Shown here piece by piece: positions 6,358 through 10,926 of a stretch of 10,926 bases of DNA (within the stretch, counting starts at the first letter, position 1; each line of letters starts with the position of its first letter). The stretch is from Deltaproteobacteria bacterium (GTDB lineage Bacteria > Desulfobacterota > Desulfarculia > Adiutricales > Adiutricaceae). The translations under genes and the position numbers were made by a program. The notes under the pieces were generated by a model. The model was not told the DNA's origin, searched no databases, and worked only from the letters and a program-made list of their open reading frames with translations. Location of the stretch: positions 1 through 10,926 of the forward strand of contig JAIRNQ010000234.1 of assembly GCA_031257955.1 (NCBI GenBank). The letters run 5' to 3'.

Positions 6358-7413
6358 ATGGCAAAGACATTGATGAAGGGCAACGAAGCCTTGGCCGAGA
6401 CGGCCTTGCGGGTCGGCTGCCGATTTTTCTGCGGCTATCCCATCACGCCCCAAAGCGAGATTATGGAATACCTGTCGTGGCGGATGGCCGAGGTGGGTGG
6501 TGAGTTCGTTCAGACAGAGTCTGAACTTTCGGCAATAAACATGCTCATGGGCGCGGCGGCGGTCGGGGCCAGAGCTTTTACCAGTTCGTCCGGGCCAGGC
6601 TTCTCGCTAATGCAGGAAGGCATTTCATATATCGTCGCCGCCGATTTACCCTTGGTCGTCGTTAATGTCATGCGCGAAGGCTCGGGCCTTGGAAACATCG
6701 GCGCTTCTCAAGGAGATTATTGGCAAATGACCCGTGGCGGAGGCCACGGCGATTACCGTACCATAGTGCTGGCCCCGGCCGGCGTTCAGGAGACCTCGAA
6801 CCTGATGGCCGAGTCCTTCGACTTGGCCGAAAAATACCGCCACCCCGTGCTTATCTGCTCGGACGCCGCCGTTGGCCAGATGGTAGAACCAGTCACCCTG
6901 CCCGAACTTAGGGAGCATGACATAAATAAATACGACTGGGCCCTGAGGGGTTGCAAACCAGGAGACGAGATTCGGACCATACAGAATGTGTACTTTCTGG
7001 ACGAGGATTATGAAAACCACTTGCGCCAAAAGTACGCCGACATCGAGGCCAACGAACAGCGATGGGAATCCATCGAGATCGCCGATGCCGAGCTGGTACT
7101 GGTTTCCTACGGTATCAGTTCTCGATTTTGCAAAGAGGCCGTCCGAAATGCCCGGTCTGCCGGCTTTAAGTTGGGGCTTATCCGGCTAATCACCCTCTGG
7201 CCCTTTCCTGTCAAGGCCTTTGCGGAAGTCAGCCCCTCGACCAAAGCATTTTTGAGCGTTGAGATGAGTACCCTTGGCCAACTGGTGGATGACATTCGCT
7301 TGGCAACCGGCTGCGCTCACCCGGTCGATCACTACGGTTCCATGATGGCTCTTCCAGAGACCAAAGGCATTATCGGAAAAGCCCAAGCCGTGCTTAAGAA
7401 AGTCAGCGGGTGA
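6358..7413 (+). CDS. korA: 2-oxoacid:ferredoxin oxidoreductase alpha subunit (KorA/VorA type)
   Basis: This 351-aa subunit carries the pyrimidine-binding half of the thiamine-diphosphate site in the enzyme that converts 2-oxoacid + CoA + oxidised ferredoxin to acyl-CoA + CO2 + reduced ferredoxin. The diagnostic GYPITPQSE is at about residues 26-34, with FVQTESELSAINMLMGAA (about 50-67) and TSSSGPGFSLMQEG (about 75-88) following as usual. The C-terminal domain, from about residue 240, shows the VLVSYGISSRFCKEAV and LGLIRLITLWPFP stretches of the transketolase-C-like region. The length fits the four-subunit KOR/VOR type. Sequence alone does not separate 2-oxoglutarate from branched-chain (2-oxoisovalerate) specificity. 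AAAGGAG at 6346-6352 is a good ribosome binding site. The gene is 12 nt from korD but, unusually, 274 nt from korB. Confidence 0.92.
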   Translation: MAKTLMKGNEALAETALRVGCRFFCGYPITPQSEIMEYLSWRMAEVGGEFVQTESELSAINMLMGAAAVGARAFTSSSGPGFSLMQEGISYIVAADLPLVVVNVMREGSGLGNIGASQGDYWQMTRGGGHGDYRTIVLAPAGVQETSNLMAESFDLAEKYRHPVLICSDAAVGQMVEPVTLPELREHDINKYDWALRGCKPGDEIRTIQNVYFLDEDYENHLRQKYADIEANEQRWESIEIADAELVLVSYGISSRFCKEAVRNARSAGFKLGLIRLITLWPFPVKAFAEVSPSTKAFLSVEMSTLGQLVDDIRLATGCAHPVDHYGSMMALPETKGIIGKAQAVLKKVSG

Positions 7414-7418
7414 CATTC

Positions 7419-7680
7419 AATCGCCTTAAACCATTAGCGTTAACGAAAAGTCAGGACTTTTCTCGAAGAGTTAAGCGGTTGACCGTTAACCGCTTTAAAT
7501 TGTTAGTGGTAGTGAGTAGTCCAGGTTCTGCTCGGAGAGTTAGCGGTTGAGCCGTTAATCGCTCGAAACAATAAGCGGTAGCGAGAAGCCCAGGCTTTGC
7601 TTTGGGGAACGTCAAGACGAGATGGGGATCGTCGTAACCCGTAAGCGTAATCGAAAAGCCCCAAGCCTTTCTTTAGGAAG
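7419..7680. repeat. Degenerate 69-bp tandem repeats with conserved hairpins between korA and korB
   Basis: Units start at 7419, 7488 and 7557 (exactly 69 bp apart), with a more diverged fourth at about 7636. Units 1 and 2 are identical at 44 of 69 positions by ungapped hand count. Each unit has an internal hairpin near a CCAGG/CAGG centre: GAAAAGTC/GACTTTTC in unit 1 (a perfect 8-bp inverted repeat), GAGTAG/CTGCTC in unit 2, AAGCC/GGCTT in unit 3. A second stem at the unit 1-2 boundary is AAGCGGTT/AACCGCTT; at the next boundary the equivalent AGCGGTT/AATCGCT still pairs by one G-U wobble. Pairing kept despite base changes suggests structured RNA. No CDS is supported here. Confidence 0.65.
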
Positions 7681-7687
7681 TGACTAG

Positions 7688-8431
7688 ATGAAATATAAAT
7701 CTCCAGAAGCCATTGCCAAGCGGCCGACCCTGTTTTGTCAGGGCTGCGCCCAAGGAATAATTAATCGCCTGATTGGCGAAATAATGGAAGAATTGGATAA
7801 GGTCGACAAGCTGATCGTCACCACTGACGTGGCTTGCGGGGCCATGAACGTCATCGTCTGGGACTACGACACCATTGTCGGGGCCCACGGAAGGCCCCTT
7901 CCGACGGCCTTGGGAGTAAAAAAAGTTAGACCCGATTGCGTGTCCTTGGCCCATTTGGGCGATGGGGCCGCCTACAATATCGGCTTGGCCGAAACCATGC
8001 ACAGCGCTATCAGAAACGACAACGTGGTGGCCCTGGTGGCCAACAACTGCGTTTTTGCCATGACCGGCGGGCAGATGAGCGCCACTACCCTGCCAGGCCA
8101 GCGCACACCTTCAACGGTAAACGGTCGGGACTGCAAGGCCACCGGCAACCCCTTTAGGATCGAAAACGCCATCGGCAAGCTCGATATTGCTTACCTGGCT
8201 CGGGGTTCGGTGGATTCGGTAAAGGAAATCAACAAAACGAAAAAAATGTTGAAGAAGGCCTTCGAGAAGCACTTGGCTGGGGAGGGCTTTTGCCTGGTTG
8301 AGATTTTGACCCCCTGCCCGACCAACTGGGGCCTTAGCCCGCTTGACAGCATGAAATACATCCGGGAAGAGGTCGTTCCCGTCTATCCTTTGGGAGAGTT
8401 CGTCGATCGGGAGGAAAGTACCAATGCCTAA
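7688..8431 (+). CDS. korB: 2-oxoacid:ferredoxin oxidoreductase beta subunit (KorB/VorB type, thiamine diphosphate-binding)
   Basis: This 247-aa subunit binds the diphosphate of thiamine diphosphate and, in this family, a proximal 4Fe-4S cluster. It shows FCQGCAQG (Cys17, Cys20), TTDVACGAMN with a third cysteine, the TPP motif beginning GDGAAYN at residue 91, NN at 119-120 followed by MTGGQMS (125-131), and a late CPTNWGLSP with a further cysteine. These are hallmarks of KorB/VorB subunits and the length is slightly short of average. Start ATG 7688 has AGGA at 7675-7678. The last codons overlap a small remnant ORF by the 8 nt ATGCCTAA (8424-8431). It works only in complex with the alpha, gamma and delta subunits encoded alongside. 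Confidence 0.92.
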   Translation: MKYKSPEAIAKRPTLFCQGCAQGIINRLIGEIMEELDKVDKLIVTTDVACGAMNVIVWDYDTIVGAHGRPLPTALGVKKVRPDCVSLAHLGDGAAYNIGLAETMHSAIRNDNVVALVANNCVFAMTGGQMSATTLPGQRTPSTVNGRDCKATGNPFRIENAIGKLDIAYLARGSVDSVKEINKTKKMLKKAFEKHLAGEGFCLVEILTPCPTNWGLSPLDSMKYIREEVVPVYPLGEFVDREESTNA

Positions 8432-8561
8432 AACCGATATCATTCGTTTCGGCGTTAGTGGATATGGTGATTTTGCTGACGGCCTGGTGTGTGTCCGTTC
8501 GGGCATGGAAGAATACGAATCGGGCAAGTATGTCGCTCGGGAGGGAAGGCACCATGGCTAA
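8424..8561 (+). pseudogene. Chimeric remnant ORF: korC-like start fused to korB-like end
   Basis: A 45-aa frame runs from ATG 8424 to TAA 8559-8561. Its first 24 residues (MPKTDIIRFGVSGYG...) align ungapped with KorC (MAKTDIICAGFGGQG...) at 11 identical positions, including the glycine pattern of the KorC loop, though with Tyr for Gln and other damage. Its last 13 codons align in frame with the KorB C-terminus; DNA at 8391-8430 and 8521-8560 (offset 130) matches at 28 of 40 positions by hand count. Both ends use the same stop/start overlap, ATGCCTAA with korB and ATGGCTAA with korC. The simplest reading is a tandem korBC duplication followed by deletion from inside the first korC to inside the second korB. 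A decent GGAGG precedes the ATG, so it may be translated and may couple korB to korC. Confidence 0.65.
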
Positions 8562-9093
8562 AACCGATATAATTTGCGCCGGCTTCGGCGGACAAGGCGT
8601 TTTGGTGGCTGGGCTGATTTTGGCCACGGCGGCCATGGACGAAGACAAGCACATACTTTGGTATCCTTCCTATGGCGTGGAGATGCGGGGCGGGACGGCC
8701 AACTGCAACGTTAAAATCAGCGACGAGGAAATCGCCAGCCCCTTCGCCACTGAACTTGACATACTCTTCGCCATGAACGAGGCTTCAATTAACAAGTTTG
8801 AAGGTAGGTTGCTTCCAAACGCCTATTTGTTCTATAACTCCTCGGTAGTAGCCCCGGATCGTCAATTTCGTCCGGACGTCAAGGCCGTGGGCGTCCCGGC
8901 CAACGAGATAGCCGGTGAGCTCGGTAACCCCAAAGGGGCCAATATTGTCATGCTTGGCGCCTTGGCCAAGACCACCGGTCTCTTCGGCCTGGATTACCTG
9001 AAAAGAACCGTCGACGCCTACTTCGAGAATAAAGGCAAACACAATCCCAAGAACGCCCCGTGCTTCGACCGCGGCGCGGCTTACGTATCCTAA
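8554..9093 (+). CDS. korC: 2-oxoacid:ferredoxin oxidoreductase gamma subunit (KorC type)
   Basis: This 179-aa subunit is the third core part of the oxidoreductase, lying next to CoA-binding surfaces in solved relatives. The N-terminal glycine-rich loop CAGFGGQGVLVAG (residues 8-20) is the family hallmark, followed by WYPSYGVEMRGGTANC (about 36-51) and PKGANIVMLGALAKTTG (about 127-143). ATG 8554 is preferred over the in-frame ATG at 8458: it follows GGGAGGGA at about 8539-8546 and gives the standard N-terminus, while the upstream 32 residues are unlike the family and derive from the remnant ORF region. It overlaps the remnant ORF by ATGGCTAA. The acyl-CoA synthetase gene begins 11 nt after its TAA. 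Confidence 0.92.
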   Translation: MAKTDIICAGFGGQGVLVAGLILATAAMDEDKHILWYPSYGVEMRGGTANCNVKISDEEIASPFATELDILFAMNEASINKFEGRLLPNAYLFYNSSVVAPDRQFRPDVKAVGVPANEIAGELGNPKGANIVMLGALAKTTGLFGLDYLKRTVDAYFENKGKHNPKNAPCFDRGAAYVS

Positions 9094-9104
9094 AGGGGCG
9101 GGGC

Positions 9105-10926
9105 GTGGATCTGTTACGTTTTTTAAAACCCAAAAGCTTCGCCATCGTTGGCGCCTCCGAAAAGGAAGGTTTTGGCGGCGGCACCTGCAGAAACAACCTT
9201 ACCTACTCCAAAGATCTGGACCGGGTTTATTTCGTTAACCCCTCTAGGTCCGAAGTCTTCGGTCGAGCCTGTTACAAAAGCCTTCTTGACGTCCCCGGCC
9301 AGCTAGACGCCGTGGTTATTGCCACTCCCAAGGCTACCGTCTTGGAGATTATGCGCCAAGCCAAAACCAAGGGAGCGGCCGGCGTTGTGGTCTACGCCGC
9401 CGGTTACGGTGAGGTCTGTACCCCCGAAGCTGAGGCCGACGAACTCGAACTCAAGAACTTGGCCTTAGAACTCGACTTGGCGATCATGGGTCCGAACTGC
9501 GCCGGTTTTATCAACTACGTCGACGGGAAATTCTTATATTCCATCCTTCACCCTGAGCGTGACCGCAAAGGCAAAGTCGGCTTCGTCTCCCAGAGCGGGC
9601 AAATTCTCATGTCCCTCTTGGACAGCCCGAACATGACCTTTTCCTACTGCTTTTCCTGCGGCAACGCCAAAGTGGTAAGCCCAGAAGAGTATCTAAGTTT
9701 TCTGGTGGACGATGAGGATACGGCAGTAGCCGCCATGTATCTGGAAGGGACTGGGAACCCGGCCCTTCTGGAGGACTGCTTTCATCGGGCGGCGCTGAAG
9801 CGCAAACCGGTGGTGGCCCTAAAGGTGGGAAAGAGCGAGCGGGCCATGGCCATAGCCAGATCGCATACCGGGAGCCTGACCGGGAGCGACGCTATTTTTG
9901 ACGCCCTGTTTAAAAAATATGGAGTCATCCGGGTTTCGGACATGCAGGAACTGCTGAGCGTGAGCTTGGCCCTGGCCGAAATCCGCTGCCTTCCCCAAGG
10001 CGATCGAGTGGCCATTATTTGCCTCTCTGGCGGAGAGACGGCCATCTGCGCCGACGAGGGCCATAAGATAGGCATAAAGTTTCCCGATTTCGAGAAGGCC
10101 ACAGTTGAAAAACTCCGTAAACTTCTTCCTTTCTACGCCGCTCCAGACCGAAACCCGCTTGACATAACGGCCACCCCGGCTTACCAACCGGAAGTCCTAT
10201 CCCAAACGCTTCAGGCCGTTTTAAATGATCCCAACGTAGACATGGTATTGCTCGGTTTTACCCTAATGGAAGAAATCGTGGACAACGCCTTCTACGTAAT
10301 GTTCGAGGGCATCGCGATGGCCTTGGAGCTAACCGAGAAACCCTTTGCTTGCCTTAACTTCATTGAGATGACTCGAAACGCCGGTCTGACCAAGCGTTTT
10401 GCCGATTATGGCGTGCCGATGTTGCCTTGCACCAAATACGCTTTTGAGGTTTTAAGGCATATCTTAGACTTTGCCGTGTTTGATTATGGTAGAAAACGGC
10501 GCATGGTTATTGGCGAGCCCATTGAGGCAATGGGGCCAGTTAAGCCGGCAAAGAGCGGAATGGCCGGGCCCGGTAAGACCAGTGAGTCCATTGAGCCCAG
10601 TGGGCCTAGAGAGCCAGTCGCCTTTATGCCACCAACCGGCACCAGAGTGACCTTAAGCGAGCTAGAGAGTAAAGCCCTCCTGGCCGAATACGGGATCCAG
10701 GTTGGGCAAGGGGTCTTGGCCAAAAGTGTTAAGGAAGCCGTGGCCGCCGCCCAAACAATTGGCTACCCGGTGGTCCTTAAAATCGAGTCAGCGGAAATCG
10801 CCCATAAATCGGACGTGGGTGGGGTTAAGCTTAACCTCGCGAACGACCGGGAAGTGGAAAAAGCCTTCGCCGAAATTATGGACTCCGTGGCCCAAAACGC
10901 TCCGAAGGCCGCCCATAATGGCGTGT
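9105..10926 (+). CDS. NDP-forming acyl-CoA synthetase (acetate--CoA ligase [ADP-forming] type), 3' end outside the window
   Basis: The frame is open for 607 codons to the window edge. The enzyme converts acyl-CoA + ADP + phosphate to free acid + ATP + CoA, a substrate-level phosphorylation step. The N-terminal CoA-binding Rossmann domain starts with FAIVGASEKEGFGG (about 13-26). MGPNCAGF near residue 127 and SQSGQ near 163 begin the succinyl-CoA-ligase-like domains. SHTGSLTG places the phosphorylated histidine at residue 254, matching the active-site His of the archaeal ADP-forming enzyme. The ATP-grasp (beta) part begins near residue 516 (SKALLAEYGIQV) and continues with YPVVLKIES and HKSDVGGVKL, so alpha and beta are fused in one chain. 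Residues about 470-508 form an unusual Gly/Pro/Ser/Lys-rich linker. GTG 9105 follows GGGGCGGGG, 11 nt after korC, so it is probably the last step of the same operon. Acyl specificity cannot be read. Confidence 0.9.
   Translation, partial: MDLLRFLKPKSFAIVGASEKEGFGGGTCRNNLTYSKDLDRVYFVNPSRSEVFGRACYKSLLDVPGQLDAVVIATPKATVLEIMRQAKTKGAAGVVVYAAGYGEVCTPEAEADELELKNLALELDLAIMGPNCAGFINYVDGKFLYSILHPERDRKGKVGFVSQSGQILMSLLDSPNMTFSYCFSCGNAKVVSPEEYLSFLVDDEDTAVAAMYLEGTGNPALLEDCFHRAALKRKPVVALKVGKSERAMAIARSHTGSLTGSDAIFDALFKKYGVIRVSDMQELLSVSLALAEIRCLPQGDRVAIICLSGGETAICADEGHKIGIKFPDFEKATVEKLRKLLPFYAAPDRNPLDITATPAYQPEVLSQTLQAVLNDPNVDMVLLGFTLMEEIVDNAFYVMFEGIAMALELTEKPFACLNFIEMTRNAGLTKRFADYGVPMLPCTKYAFEVLRHILDFAVFDYGRKRRMVIGEPIEAMGPVKPAKSGMAGPGKTSESIEPSGPREPVAFMPPTGTRVTLSELESKALLAEYGIQVGQGVLAKSVKEAVAAAQTIGYPVVLKIESAEIAHKSDVGGVKLNLANDREVEKAFAEIMDSVAQNAPKAAHNGV
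10511..10635 (+). repeat. Low-complexity linker in the acyl-CoA synthetase gene
   Basis: This stretch codes about 40 residues rich in Gly, Pro, Ser, Glu and Lys between the alpha and beta parts, with recurring short units such as IEAMGP, MAGPGK and IEPSGP. The codons drift among GGGCC/GGGCCC-type runs, as expected from slippage. Some linker is normal in fused enzymes of this family; the repetitive composition is what stands out. Confidence 0.45.

Noticed and set aside
7419..7680. CRISPR-like array
   Set aside because: Units are degenerate, 69 bp long and contiguous, without unique spacers or nearby cas genes.
8458..8553. Upstream ATG start for korC
   Set aside because: The added 32 residues are out of frame with the remnant ORF and unlike any KorC N-terminus; ATG 8554 gives the standard start.

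Overview
The window (10,926 bases, GC-rich, clear Shine-Dalgarno sites) reads as bacterial. All supported genes lie on the + strand. Oxygen-sensitive ferredoxin-dependent enzymes and a trimethylamine-methyltransferase (MttB) superfamily protein point to a strict anaerobe. A lipoprotein signal on the solute-binding protein and the overall style would suit a Desulfobacterota-like organism, but this is a weak inference and no taxonomic marker is present.

Layout: (1) 1-299, a leader without a supported gene; (2) 300-1709, an MttB-superfamily corrinoid methyltransferase without an in-frame amber codon; (3) 1728-3049, a 12-helix major facilitator transporter broken by a one-base frameshift in TM9; (4) 3050-3300, a regulatory gap with a hairpin, a good sigma70-type promoter and a palindrome between its -35 and -10; (5) 3301-5934, an ABC importer of the glycine betaine/choline/carnitine (Opu) family: permease, lipoprotein binding protein, and an ATPase with a low-complexity N-terminal extension; (6) 5935-6144, tandem repeats and hairpins; (7) 6145-9093, a four-subunit 2-oxoacid:ferredoxin oxidoreductase in the order delta-alpha-beta-gamma (korDABC). 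Its delta gene contains an in-frame TAG, a block of about 69-bp tandem repeats separates alpha from beta, and a chimeric remnant ORF sits between beta and gamma; (8) 9105-end, an NDP-forming acyl-CoA synthetase, cut off by the window edge.

How the genes may work together (inference): quaternary amines enter through the ABC importer (and once through the MFS carrier), the MttB-type enzyme passes a methyl group to a corrinoid protein encoded elsewhere, and the oxoacid oxidoreductase plus acyl-CoA synthetase turn a 2-oxoacid into acyl-CoA, reduced ferredoxin and then ATP. The two halves may equally be independent operons.

The most notable signals are the in-frame TAG between the two intact 4Fe-4S motifs of KorD, in a window where every intact gene that ends inside it stops with TAA or TGA; the korC'-korB' chimeric scar, which implies a past tandem korBC duplication; the structured repeats inside the kor operon; and low-complexity insertions in two unrelated enzymes. 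Together with the MFS frameshift they suggest either a genome under relaxed selection or amber recoding, and raw reads are needed to tell these from sequencing error.
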